Positions 8,496 to 16,388 are shown, counted from the first letter of the stretch. The stretch: 52,341 nt of DNA from CAYSLU01 sp964431965 (GCA_964431965.1 CAYSLU010000030.1:1-52341), one strand, 5' to 3'. Numbers and translations: made by a program. Notes: generated from the letters alone by a model not told the origin.

Positions 8496-9116
8496 ATGCG
8501 CTGGTCACAGACGATGATACCCACCCTGCGGGCCGATCCGCAGGAAGCCGAGATTGCCAGTCACAAGCTCATGCTGCGAGCCGGCCTCATGCGGAAGCTC
8601 GGCGGCGGCCTGTACTCGTTCCTGCCGCTTGGCCTGAAGGCGCTGCGGAACGTCGAGGCGATCATTCGGGAAGAGATGAACCGCGCCGGCGCGATCGAAC
8701 TCCTGATGCCGGCCCTCCACCCGCGCGAGATATGGGAGCAGACGGGCCGGTACAAGGTGTTGAAGGACGTGATGTTCAAGATCCGCGACCGCCAGAACCG
8801 GGATCTGGTTCTGGGGCCCACGCACGAGGAAATCATCACCGACCTCGTGGCCCGGGAACTGAACTCCTACCGGCACCTGCCCAAGACCTTCTACCAGATC
8901 CAGACCAAGTTCCGCGATGAGATCCGCCCGCGCTTCGGCCTGATGCGCGCGAAGGAGTTCATCATGAAGGACGCGTACAGCTTCGACGTGGACTGGGCGG
9001 CGGCCGACGTCAGCTACCAGGCCATGTACAACGCCTACGTGCGCATCTTCGAGCGCTGCGGCCTCCGCGTGAAGATCGTCGAAGCCGACACCGGCGCCAT
9101 GGGCGGCAGCGCGTAG
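8496..9116 (+). CDS. proS: prolyl-tRNA synthetase, N-terminal part up to in-frame TAG
   Basis: ProS charges tRNA-Pro. This part (206 residues) holds the first half of the class II catalytic core of a bacterial-type enzyme: the N-terminal motif 1 region, GPTHEE at 107-112 and the motif 2 region RPRFGLMRAKEF at 144-155. The ATG at 8496 (MRWSQTMIPT) follows AAGGGAAGGA with ideal spacing and matches family N-termini. The frame ends at TAG 9114-9116 inside the conserved GGSxSHEF block, exactly where Ser is expected. A TCG-to-TAG change would explain it. The rest of the protein continues in the same frame. Alone, this fragment lacks motif 3, the editing domain and the anticodon-binding domain and could not be active. 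Confidence 0.85.
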   Translation: MRWSQTMIPTLRADPQEAEIASHKLMLRAGLMRKLGGGLYSFLPLGLKALRNVEAIIREEMNRAGAIELLMPALHPREIWEQTGRYKVLKDVMFKIRDRQNRDLVLGPTHEEIITDLVARELNSYRHLPKTFYQIQTKFRDEIRPRFGLMRAKEFIMKDAYSFDVDWAAADVSYQAMYNAYVRIFERCGLRVKIVEADTGAMGGSA

Positions 9117-10196
9117 CACGAGTTCATGGTACTGGCCGACGCCGGCGAGGACGGCATCGTCGAGTGCGCGTCCTGCGATTACGCCGCCAACATGGAGAAG
9201 GCGGAGCGCCGGTTCCCGGGACCGTCCGCCGTCCTTCCGTGCGGCCCCGCGCCCCGGTCCGTGGCCACGCCGGGCCAGCGCACGATCGAGGCGGTTTCGG
9301 CGTTCCTGAAGATCCCTCCCTCCGCCCTCGTCAAGACGATGATCTACATCGCCGACGGGAAGCCCGTAGCCGCGATGGTGCCCGGCGACCGCGACGTGAA
9401 CGAGCGCAAGCTCGCCCGCGCGCTCGGCGCCGACACGCTGGCCCTGGCGGATGACGAGACGATTCGCAAGGTGACCGGCGCGCCCGTCGGGTACGCCGGC
9501 CCCGTCGGCCTGGCGATCCCGGCGTACGCCGACAAGACGCTCGAGGGCTGCCGCGGCGTCGCGGTCGGCGCAAACGCCGCGGACGCGCACCTGGTGGACG
9601 TGGACCTCGCGCGCGACGCCTCGGCCGTGGCCTACCACGACCTGGCGATCGCCCGCGAGGGCGACGGCTGCCCGCGCTGCGACGGCACGCTCCGCGAGAA
9701 GCGCGGCATCGAGGTCGGGCACGTCTTCAAGCTCGGAACGAAGTACAGCCAGATCCTGGACGCATCGTATCTGGACGCGGCCGGCCAGAAGCACCCGATG
9801 ATCATGGGCTGCTACGGCATCGGCGTCACGCGGACGCTGCAGGCCATCATCGAGCAGTCCCACGATGAAAGCGGAATCGTCTGGCCCATGTCCATCGCCC
9901 CCTGCCAGGTCGCTATCCTGCCGCTCAACGCCCAGCACGAGGAGAGCATGCGGGTGGCGGAGAGCCTCGCCGCCTCGCTGGAGCAGGCCGGCATCGACGT
10001 GCTGTTCGACGACCGCGACGAGCGGGCCGGCGTGAAGCTGAAGGACGCGGACCTGCTCGGCGTTCCCGTGCGAGTCGTGGTCAGCGAGCGCTCGCTCGCG
10101 GACGGCAAGATCGAACTGAAGCTGCGGACGGAGAAGAAAGCGGCGCTCGTGCCCGTGGGAGAAGCGGCCAACAGCATCGGCTCGCTGGTCCTGTAG
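9117..10196 (+). CDS. proS: prolyl-tRNA synthetase, C-terminal part beyond in-frame TAG
   Basis: The same frame resumes with HEFMVLADAGED, then the Cys pair CASCDYAA. An inserted YbaK-type editing domain follows (about 180 residues, with KTMIYIADGKPVAAMVPGDRDVNERKL-like strands), which clears Ala mischarged on tRNA-Pro. Next come GIEVGHVFKLGTKYS, the motif 3 region MGCYGIGVTR and an anticodon-binding domain ending NSIGSLVL. An ATG at 9126 could restart translation but has no clear ribosome binding site. The gene terminates with TAG. Together with the N-terminal part the length (566 codons plus stop) is normal for the editing-domain form. The gene is essential, so UAG suppression, a second copy or a sequencing error must be invoked. 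Confidence 0.85.
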   Translation, partial: HEFMVLADAGEDGIVECASCDYAANMEKAERRFPGPSAVLPCGPAPRSVATPGQRTIEAVSAFLKIPPSALVKTMIYIADGKPVAAMVPGDRDVNERKLARALGADTLALADDETIRKVTGAPVGYAGPVGLAIPAYADKTLEGCRGVAVGANAADAHLVDVDLARDASAVAYHDLAIAREGDGCPRCDGTLREKRGIEVGHVFKLGTKYSQILDASYLDAAGQKHPMIMGCYGIGVTRTLQAIIEQSHDESGIVWPMSIAPCQVAILPLNAQHEESMRVAESLAASLEQAGIDVLFDDRDERAGVKLKDADLLGVPVRVVVSERSLADGKIELKLRTEKKAALVPVGEAANSIGSLVL

Positions 10197-10240
10197 GCTC
10201 GAACGAAGGGCGACATCAGACAAGGGAAGGAGTGCATGCC

Positions 10241-10576
10241 GTGAGCGACCTGCCGAATCTGACCAAACGTCAACTCGTCGTGCGCATCGCCAAGGAGATG
10301 GATCTCACGCAGGAGGTCGTGTTCGACATCGTCCAGAAGATGCTCGACTACATGACCGACGCGCTCGCCCAGGACCGGACCATCGAGTTCCGCGACTTCG
10401 GCGTGTTCACCATCAAGGTCCGCAAGTCCCGGATCGGCCGAAACCCGAACAAGCCCGACAACACCGTGACGATCCCGCCGCGGAAGGTCGTGAAGTTCAA
10501 GCCGGGCAAGAAGATGAAGGAAGTCGTCCTGAAGGTGCCGGCAGCCGCTCCCGCGCCCGCCGCGCCCCAGGGCTGA
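10241..10576 (+). CDS. HU/IHF-family DNA-binding protein
   Basis: The protein (111 residues) is a nucleoid-associated histone-like dimer subunit that bends DNA. The helical dimerisation half (LTKRQLVVRIAKEMDLTQEVVFDIVQKML) is followed by the beta-arm signature DFGVFTIKVRKSRIGRNPNKPDNTVTIPPRKVVKFKPGK. The RNPNKP tip holds the intercalating proline. A tail rich in Ala and Pro replaces the usual short end. The GTG at 10241 is chosen because AAGGAG lies eight bases upstream; the in-frame GTG at 10232 overlaps that site. It lies between proS and hisS in the same direction. HU and IHF subunits cannot be told apart here. Confidence 0.9.
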   Translation: MSDLPNLTKRQLVVRIAKEMDLTQEVVFDIVQKMLDYMTDALAQDRTIEFRDFGVFTIKVRKSRIGRNPNKPDNTVTIPPRKVVKFKPGKKMKEVVLKVPAAAPAPAAPQG

Positions 10577-10641
10577 CGCCGCCCCGCGCCATCGCTGCCA
10601 GAAACCCCGCCGCGCGTCCCGCGGCCTCGGAGGCGTATGCC

Positions 10642-11925
10642 ATGACCCAGCCGGAATCGGAAGCCACGTTCGGGCCCCCGCGCGGCATGCGGGATTTCTA
10701 CCCCGAAGATATGGCGATTCGTGCCGCCGTGTTCGACGCTTGGACGGCCGCCGCCCGCCGCTTCGGCTTCGAGCGCTATGACGCCTGCGTCGTCGAAAGC
10801 CTCGATCTGCTCAAGCGCAAGGGCGGAGAGGAGATCGCCGACCAGCTCTACACCTTCCAGGACAAGAGCGGCCGCGACCTCGCCCTCCGCGCCGAGATGA
10901 CCCCCACCCTGGCCCGCATGATCGTCGCCCGCCAGGGCCAGCTCGCGTTTCCGCTGAAGTGGTTCACCATCGCGCAGTGCTTTCGCTACGAGCGCATGTC
11001 GCGCGGCCGGAAGCGCGAGCACTACCAGTGGAACCTCGACGTCGTCGGCGCCGACTCGCTTTCGGCCGAGGTCGAGGTCATCGCCGCGGCCGTACACGCC
11101 CTGTCCCTCCTCGGGCTGGGGGCCGGCGACGTGGTCGTCCGCCTCAGCAGCCGGGCCCTCCTCGGCGACCTGCTGCTGGCGCTCGGCATCCCGCAGGCGC
11201 ACCACGCGGCGACGTTCCTCGCGCTCGACAAGCGCGGCAAGATCGACGACGCCGCGATCGGCGACCTCCTCCGGCAGGAGGGCCTCGACGCCGCGGCCAT
11301 GGAGGCCGTATTCGGCCTCATGCGGATCACCTCGCTCGACGAGGCCGCGGCCCGGCTCGGAGGCGAGCCGCAATCGCTTCAGTCCCTGCGCCGCGTGTTC
11401 GAGCTCGCCGCCGCCTACGGCATTGCCGATCGCCTCGCGTTCGACATCGCCGTGATCCGCGGCCTGGGATACTACACCGGCATCGTCTTCGAGGCATTCG
11501 ACACGGAGCGCAAGTTCCGCGCGATCTTCGGCGGCGGGCGCTACGACCGCCTGCTCAGCGACATCGGCGGCCGCCCCGCATCCGCGGTCGGGCTCGGCTT
11601 CGGGGACGTCGTCGTCGCCGAGCTTCTGGCGGACAAGGGCCGGCTCCCCTCGTCGCGACGCCCCGGCCTTCTTTCCATCGGGTACATGGACGACGCCCAG
11701 GCCGACGTCGCCGCCCGCCTGGCGCTCCAGTACCGGGCCTCGGGGCGCGACGTGGACCTCGCCCTCCAGAAGGAGAAACCCAAGTCATTCTTCGGCCGCG
11801 TCGGCAAGGCCGCAGACGGCCAAGCCGTCTACATCGGCCCGGACGATGTCCAGCGCGGCACGCTGCGCCTGAAGAATCTCGCCGATCGCACGGAAACGGA
11901 GATCCCGATCCCGCGCCCCGCGTAA
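10642..11925 (+). CDS. hisS: histidyl-tRNA synthetase
   Basis: HisS charges tRNA-His as a cytoplasmic class II dimer. The 427-residue product has GMRDFYP near 15-21 (motif 1 region), motif 2 FRYERMSRGRKREHYQWN at about 114-131 and the HisA signature RGLGYYTGIVFEAF near 273. Motif 3 GGGRYDRLL is near 297, and a C-terminal anticodon-binding domain follows. GGAGG lies eight bases before the ATG. ATP phosphoribosyltransferase regulatory subunits (HisZ) are similar but lack the anticodon domain, and no his operon surrounds it, so HisS is preferred. It follows the HU gene by 65 bases and is followed by a Gfo/Idh gene. Confidence 0.93.
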   Translation: MTQPESEATFGPPRGMRDFYPEDMAIRAAVFDAWTAAARRFGFERYDACVVESLDLLKRKGGEEIADQLYTFQDKSGRDLALRAEMTPTLARMIVARQGQLAFPLKWFTIAQCFRYERMSRGRKREHYQWNLDVVGADSLSAEVEVIAAAVHALSLLGLGAGDVVVRLSSRALLGDLLLALGIPQAHHAATFLALDKRGKIDDAAIGDLLRQEGLDAAAMEAVFGLMRITSLDEAAARLGGEPQSLQSLRRVFELAAAYGIADRLAFDIAVIRGLGYYTGIVFEAFDTERKFRAIFGGGRYDRLLSDIGGRPASAVGLGFGDVVVAELLADKGRLPSSRRPGLLSIGYMDDAQADVAARLALQYRASGRDVDLALQKEKPKSFFGRVGKAADGQAVYIGPDDVQRGTLRLKNLADRTETEIPIPRPA

Positions 11926-11963
11926 GCGGCGCGCCGGGCCGCCCTCCCCCCCGCTGGAGCCCC

Positions 11964-13016
11964 ATGAGCACCTTGCGAACGATCCGCGTCGGCATCATCG
12001 GCGCCGGCGCCAATACGAAGGCCCGGCACATCCCGGGCTTCCACGCGCTGCCCGGCGTCGAGATCGTGGCCGTGGCCAACCGCACCCGGCCGTCCGGCGA
12101 GGCCGTGGCGCGGGAGTTCGGGATCCCCCGCGTATACGACGACTGGCGCGACCTCACCAGCGCAACCGACATCGACGCGGTCTGCATCGGAACCTGGCCC
12201 TGCCTGCACGCGCCCGCCACCCTGGCCGCGCTCGCAGCGGGTAAGCACGTGCTGTGCGAAGCGCGCATGGCCATGAACGCCGCCGAGGCTCACGCCATGG
12301 GAGAAGCGGCGCGGGCCCGCCCCGACGTGGTGGCCCAGGTCGTGCCCGCCCCCTTCACGCTGGGATTCGACGAGCTTATCTCGAGGCGGCTGACGGAGAG
12401 CTACATCGGCGAACTGCTCGCCCTGGACCTCTGCGCCACCACGTCGTCTTTCGTCGATCACGCCGCGCCCCTTCACTGGCGCCAGGACGCCGCACTCAGC
12501 GGAAGCAACATGCTCACGCTGGGCATCTGGTACGAAACCGCCATGCGCTGGGTCGGGCCCGCCCGGCGCGTCAGCGCCACCGCCCGCGTCTGCGTGCCCC
12601 AGCGCCCGACGCCGGATGGCGGCCTGCGCGAGGTCACCATCCCGGACCACGTCGAGGTGCTCGCGGACCTCGAATGCGGGGCCGCCGCCCACTTCCGGTT
12701 CAGCGCGGTGACGGGGTTCCACCCGGGCTCGCACGCGGCGCTGTACGGGCGCGAGGGCACGCTGCACCTGGATATCGGGGGCCGGCGCCTCCTCGGCGGG
12801 CGGCGCGGCGATGCGGCTCTCGGCGTCCTCGCCGACTTGTCCGGCCAGCCGGACGGGTGGCGGGTCGAGGCGGAGTTCGTGGGCGCCATCCGCGGGACAG
12901 AGCCCGTCCGGCGAACGACCTTCGCCGATGGCGTACGCTATATGGAGTTTACCGAGGCGGTCCTCCGAAGCTGGCGCCGCGGCGTCGCGGTGGACCTCCC
13001 GCTGTCGGACCCGTAA
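11964..13016 (+). CDS. Gfo/Idh/MocA-family protein with altered EKP motif
   Basis: The 350-residue protein has an N-terminal Rossmann fold (VGIIGAGANTKARHIPGF) and the two-domain architecture of Gfo/Idh/MocA dehydrogenases, which oxidise sugar or cyclitol hydroxyls with NAD(P). The usual EKP triad, whose Lys is catalytic, reads CEARMAMN at about residues 97-104, so the Lys is missing. HWRQDAALSGSNML and a C-terminal sheet with HVEVLADLECG are otherwise family-like. The enzyme may be inactive, use another residue or have a changed role. The ATG at 11964 follows GGAG. It is co-directional with hisS (38 bases) and the following hydrolase (27 bases). Confidence 0.75.
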   Translation: MSTLRTIRVGIIGAGANTKARHIPGFHALPGVEIVAVANRTRPSGEAVAREFGIPRVYDDWRDLTSATDIDAVCIGTWPCLHAPATLAALAAGKHVLCEARMAMNAAEAHAMGEAARARPDVVAQVVPAPFTLGFDELISRRLTESYIGELLALDLCATTSSFVDHAAPLHWRQDAALSGSNMLTLGIWYETAMRWVGPARRVSATARVCVPQRPTPDGGLREVTIPDHVEVLADLECGAAAHFRFSAVTGFHPGSHAALYGREGTLHLDIGGRRLLGGRRGDAALGVLADLSGQPDGWRVEAEFVGAIRGTEPVRRTTFADGVRYMEFTEAVLRSWRRGVAVDLPLSDP

Positions 13017-13043
13017 CCGCCGACAGGGCAAGGAGCGATCGGC

Positions 13044-13664
13044 ATGAATATCGAATCCCTAACCGTCGGCGAGTTCGGCGTCAACTGCTTCATCGTTGAA
13101 GGACGAGATCGCCGGGCGCTCGTGATCGATCCGGGCGCGGATGCCGCCCAGATCGACGCGATGCTATCCGCTCGCTCGCTCACGGTGTCCGCCTACCTCC
13201 TGACCCACGGGCATATCGACCACATTTCGGCGGTGGCCGAGCTGTGCGACACGCGCCCCGCGCCAGTGGCGATGCACGCGAGCGACCGGAAGTGGGCCTT
13301 TGATCCCGGGAATCAGTTCCTCCCCTTCTACCCCAGCGCCCGGACGCCCACGACGGAGTTCAGGCTGGTCGGCGATGGCGAGCCGTGGGAGGACGCCGGC
13401 CTCGCGTATGAGATCCTGGCGACACCCGGGCACACGCCGGGCGGCGTCTGCTACTGGTTCAAGACGGCGCGGGCCCTCTTCACGGGAGACACGCTGTTTG
13501 CCGGATCGGTCGGCCGGACCGATCTGCCCGGCGGAGACTGGTCGGTGCTCGAACGAAGCCTGAAGCGCCTCGCCGCCATGCCGGGAAATTTGGCCGTCTA
13601 CCCGGGGCACGGGCCGTCCACCTCCATCGAGGCGGAGCGGGATACAAACCCGTTCCTTCAGTAG
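13044..13664 (+). CDS. metallo-beta-lactamase-fold hydrolase (glyoxalase II-like)
   Basis: The 206-residue protein carries the metal-binding signature THGHIDH at residues 54-60, with further ligands in TPGHTPG (about 127), FTGDTLF (about 146) and VYPGHG (about 186). The short length and single domain match YcbL-type hydroxyacylglutathione hydrolase-like enzymes, which hydrolyse thioesters in the cytoplasm. The substrate is not determined by the sequence. AAGGAG stands nine bases before the ATG. It is the last gene of the plus-strand run beginning with ilvD and ends with TAG. The following 171 bases are non-coding and contain a dispersed 25-bp repeat. Confidence 0.85.
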   Translation: MNIESLTVGEFGVNCFIVEGRDRRALVIDPGADAAQIDAMLSARSLTVSAYLLTHGHIDHISAVAELCDTRPAPVAMHASDRKWAFDPGNQFLPFYPSARTPTTEFRLVGDGEPWEDAGLAYEILATPGHTPGGVCYWFKTARALFTGDTLFAGSVGRTDLPGGDWSVLERSLKRLAAMPGNLAVYPGHGPSTSIEAERDTNPFLQ

Positions 13665-13749
13665 CGTGGTGTCCCGCAACGGAATCGCAACGACGCGGTA
13701 GTGCCATTACGAGCGAAGCGGGGAATCCCGGGCGTGGTCGCATAGCATA

Positions 13750-13774
13750 AGATCCTTCGCTTTGCTCAGGATGA
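13750..13774 (-). repeat. dispersed 25-bp repeat, copy 1 (GATCCTTCGCT...CTCAGGATGA)
   Basis: This 25-base stretch matches 23 of 25 bases of the reverse complement of 35659-35683. Its ends (ATCCT / AGGAT) form an imperfect dyad. The motif resembles a small intergenic repeat seen in many high-GC bacteria, often mis-annotated as peptides reading HPEQSEGS. Confidence 0.7.
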
Positions 13775-13835
13775 CTTTCATTCTGTACGCCCATTTCTGA
13801 GACAGCACATCAAGCAGAGGTGCCCGTTTTCACCG

Positions 13836-14177
13836 ATGAGACGGCTGACTGCATCGCTCTGGGTTGGCGCTACCTGCGCCGTGCTCGGCGCGACCACTTT
13901 CTGGCTCGGTTGGCGATCTGGGGCACACCGTCAGGAAACCTCAACGAACGTTGCGGATGCGTACGGCGTCTACTCCCTGCTCGCCACACCTATTACACCG
14001 GGCAGACAAATGATGCCGCGTTCATACTGAATGCGGAGCATTCGTTGGACATCTACCTCTGCACGCTTGCCGACCGTTGCAGATACACGGATCTCAAAGA
14101 CTGGGAACAAGAGCGTCTACAGGAGATCAAGCGGCACAGGACTCGACACCGCCGCGATGGACCCACCAACGAGTTAG
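13836..14177 (+). pseudogene. 5' part of an unknown gene broken by an IS and a frameshift
   Basis: The ATG at 13836 opens a frame with one membrane-anchor helix (ASLWVGATCAVLGATTFWLGW) followed by SGAHRQETSTNVADAYGVYSLLA. Near 13980 the coding signal moves to the other forward frame, which reads TYYTGQTNDAAFILNAEHSLDIYL and then a charged helical part (DLKDWEQERLQEIKRH). The shift fits loss of one base. At 14177 the frame is cut by an IS1634-family element, and it resumes exactly after it at 16198. I do not recognise the family; it looks like a small membrane-anchored or periplasmic helical protein of about 144 residues. Confidence 0.5.
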
Positions 14178-16193
14178 CCCAAGTTCGTCAGTCGGAGCAG
14201 CAAACCCGCCCCTTTTTCGGTGGAGTCGGATGACTTTGCTGGGCTTTTGGCGTTCTGGCTGCTGCGGACGGCGTGTAGTGGAGAAGAGGCCATTGTGGCG
14301 GCTGGGGGCCGCGCCGTATTCTCTCGGGCATGTATCTGCGCCGGAATCGTCGTGCCGTTGATGGGGAGTGCTACGAGTACTGGACTCTGGTGAAGACCGT
14401 GCGCACCGCCAAGGGTCCGCGGCAAGAGGTCGTGGCTACCTTGGGCAAGGAGCCGGGGCTGGAAAGCCGAAGTCGGCACGGCTGGGAACAGGTGGCCGAT
14501 CTGCTGGAGGGGCGAACACCGGCTCCGGTCCAAGGTGAACTGGGAGAGCCGTTGCCTGCGGTGGCGCAGGCGCAATGGGCGCAGGTGGATTTGAGCGGGG
14601 TGCGGGTGGAGCGCGTCCGCGAGTTCGGTCAGGTCTATCTCGGCCTGGCTCTGTGGAGGCGCCTGGGACTGCATACGCTTCTGGAGCAACTCCTGGAGCC
14701 TGGCCAGGAAGATGTGCCGTGGGCCCTGACGGCGTGCATCCTGACCCTCGCTCGTTTCTGCGGACAGCGCAGCGAGCTGGAAACGGCCGAGCGCTGGTAT
14801 GCCGACAGTGTGCTGGAGGACCTGCTGGGCGTGCCGTTCAGCCAGGTCAATGACAGCCGGCTGTACCGCGGGCTGGACGTGCTGCAGGCGCACAAGGATG
14901 CGTTGTGCACCCACCTGTTGGACCGATACCGGGACTGGTTTGGGGTGCAGTTCGAGTTCCTGCTCTACGACGTGACCAGCACCTATTTTGAAGGCCAAGC
15001 CGTGGCCGACGAGAAAGCCGCCCGTGGATACTCCCGGGACCATCGGCCAGACTGCAAACAGGTCAATATCGGCTTGGTCGTCACGCCGGAGGGCCTGCCC
15101 GTCGGCTACGAGGTGTTCGCGGGCAACACGGCCGACGTGGCCACCGTCGAGGACATGGTGGAGTTGATGGAGAAGAAGTATGGCCAAGCCCACCGCATCT
15201 GGGTGATGGATCGGGGGATGATCAGTGAAGAGAACATCGACTTCCTGCGTGCCCGCCACGCCTGCTACTTGGTGGGCACGCCCAAGAGCCAGCTCAAGCA
15301 CTTTCAGACGCACCTGCTGGAGAAGGCGAACTGGACGGAAGTCCAAGCTGGCGTGGAAGTCAAACTCCTGCCGCATCCCGATGGCGGCACCCACGAGCAG
15401 TATGTGCTGTGCCGTTCGAGCGCGCGGCGCGAAAAGGAAGCGGCGATGACGGAGTTGGCGCGCAAACGCCTCCGCGCTCAACTCGACCAGACTCACGCCT
15501 CGCTGCAAAAGCGGCCAGCCCGAGACCCGGGCCTCATCGAACGGCGGATCGGGCGATGGCTCGGGCGCTTTCCGACTGCCGAACGGTTGATCACGGTGAC
15601 CGTGGAACGGAACGCCGAGGGGCACGCCACCGGGCTCGCGATCGCCGAGCACGCCGAACGCAGCGCATGGGCCGAACTCGCTCACGGAGCGTATCTGCTG
15701 CGCACCAACTGCCCGGAAAAGGACCCCGCCAAGCTGTGGCGCTGGTACATCCAACTCAGCCAAGCCGAGGATGCGTTCCGCATCAGCAAGAGCGATCTGA
15801 GTCTGCGCCCGGTCTTCCACCAGAAGACCCAGCGGGTGGAGGCACACATCCTGGTCTGCTTCCTGACTCTGGCGCTGTGGCGGACCTTGGAGATGTGGAT
15901 GCGGGGTAAGGGGCTGGGTAACTGTTCCCGCCAACTGCTCAAGGAAGTGGCCACGGTGCGCAGCATGGACGTGGTCTTGCCGGTGAAGCAACCCGATAGC
16001 CAGGAGCCGCGCGAGGTGCGCCTGCGAGTGGTCGCCCGCCCCGATCGCCCGGTGGCCGAACTGCTGGCCCGCCTGGGCCTGGAACTCCCGAGCGTCCCGA
16101 AGACCGTGCAAAATGTAGTGGAGAAAAACGGGTAGTGAACGTCAAAAAGCCCAACAAACCAGCGCTTTTGCCTTCAAGACTGACGAACTTGGG
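14178..16193 (+). mobile_element. IS1634-family insertion sequence, complete
   Basis: The 2016-bp element is bounded by perfect 16-bp inverted repeats, CCCAAGTTCGTCAGTC at 14178-14193 and its complement at 16178-16193. It is flanked by the direct repeat TTAG (14174-14177 and 16194-16197), read as the target-site duplication. It carries one intact transposase gene with short non-coding ends of 152 and 58 bases. Perfect ends, intact gene and a host frame that closes when the element is removed all indicate a recent insertion. The 4-bp duplication is slightly shorter than often reported for the family. Confidence 0.85.
14330..16135 (+). CDS. IS1634-family DDE transposase
   Basis: The 601-residue product begins MYLRRNRRAVDGECYEYWTL, the usual N-terminus of IS1634/IS4-type transposases. 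Likely catalytic acids are the first Asp in LLYDVTSTYFEG (about 214), the second in WVMDRGMISEENI (about 293) and the Glu in QLSQAEDAFRISKSDL (about 480). The last is the YREK-like region of the IS4 superfamily. The beta-rich insertion before the final Glu (PKSQLKHFQTHLL to CPEKDP) is also typical. The length is normal and no frame break is seen, so the enzyme may be active. It terminates TAG then TGA inside the element. Confidence 0.9.
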   Translation: MYLRRNRRAVDGECYEYWTLVKTVRTAKGPRQEVVATLGKEPGLESRSRHGWEQVADLLEGRTPAPVQGELGEPLPAVAQAQWAQVDLSGVRVERVREFGQVYLGLALWRRLGLHTLLEQLLEPGQEDVPWALTACILTLARFCGQRSELETAERWYADSVLEDLLGVPFSQVNDSRLYRGLDVLQAHKDALCTHLLDRYRDWFGVQFEFLLYDVTSTYFEGQAVADEKAARGYSRDHRPDCKQVNIGLVVTPEGLPVGYEVFAGNTADVATVEDMVELMEKKYGQAHRIWVMDRGMISEENIDFLRARHACYLVGTPKSQLKHFQTHLLEKANWTEVQAGVEVKLLPHPDGGTHEQYVLCRSSARREKEAAMTELARKRLRAQLDQTHASLQKRPARDPGLIERRIGRWLGRFPTAERLITVTVERNAEGHATGLAIAEHAERSAWAELAHGAYLLRTNCPEKDPAKLWRWYIQLSQAEDAFRISKSDLSLRPVFHQKTQRVEAHILVCFLTLALWRTLEMWMRGKGLGNCSRQLLKEVATVRSMDVVLPVKQPDSQEPREVRLRVVARPDRPVAELLARLGLELPSVPKTVQNVVEKNG

Positions 16194-16289
16194 TTAGCTC
16201 ATGCCCTCTTCCGGCCTCTGCATGAGAAGGCGGAGGCGTATCTCGACAGCTTCTCGCAGGCACCCGAGCGACAAAGGGGAGTGTACTGA
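16194..16289 (+). pseudogene. 3' part of the IS-interrupted unknown gene
   Basis: Joining 14177 to 16198 (removing the IS and one TTAG copy) continues the frame as NELA|HALFRPLHEKAEAYL and ends QAPERQRGVY with TGA at 16287-16289. The join is in frame with the upstream coding segment, which supports both the IS boundaries and the gene. The rejoined gene is one base short of a multiple of three from the 13836 ATG, consistent with the single-base loss near 13980. Confidence 0.55.
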
Positions 16290-16358
16290 GGAGGGTGGTC
16301 GGCCTCGCATATCTCTCACCACGTGCAGACTGCCCCGAGTTCGATACGCCGCAAACTC

Positions 16359-16388
16359 AACGGCCAGTATCCATGGATACTGGCCGTT
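16359..16388. repeat. perfect 30-bp palindrome
   Basis: AACGGCCAGTATCCA is followed directly by its exact reverse complement, with no loop. It lies in the 218-base gap between the broken gene and the 3' end of rlmB, about 120 bases downstream of the rlmB stop. It could form a bidirectional hairpin that terminates transcription from both sides, or serve as a binding site for a symmetric protein. No T-run follows. Nothing else was seen in this gap. Confidence 0.7.

Noticed and set aside
8496..10196. UAG reassigned to an amino acid genome-wide
   Set aside because: Many intact genes here end with TAG at the expected family length (for example argS, galU, cobU, rlmB and the class III aminotransferase), so UAG must normally terminate. 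Only local suppression or error remains possible.
10642..11925. HisZ (ATP phosphoribosyltransferase regulatory subunit) instead of HisS
   Set aside because: The full motif 2, the HisA signature and the C-terminal anticodon-binding domain are present, and no histidine biosynthesis genes are adjacent.
13480..13794. Small minus-strand protein beginning MGVQNESHPEQSEGS
   Set aside because: This peptide comes from the dispersed 25-bp repeat and is a well-known false gene call; the rest is antisense to the hydrolase gene.
14174..16111. 645-codon open frame antisense to the IS1634 transposase
   Set aside because: It is rich in His, Gln and Leu with no domain pattern and mirrors the codon bias of the transposase, which has clear DDE motifs on the other strand.
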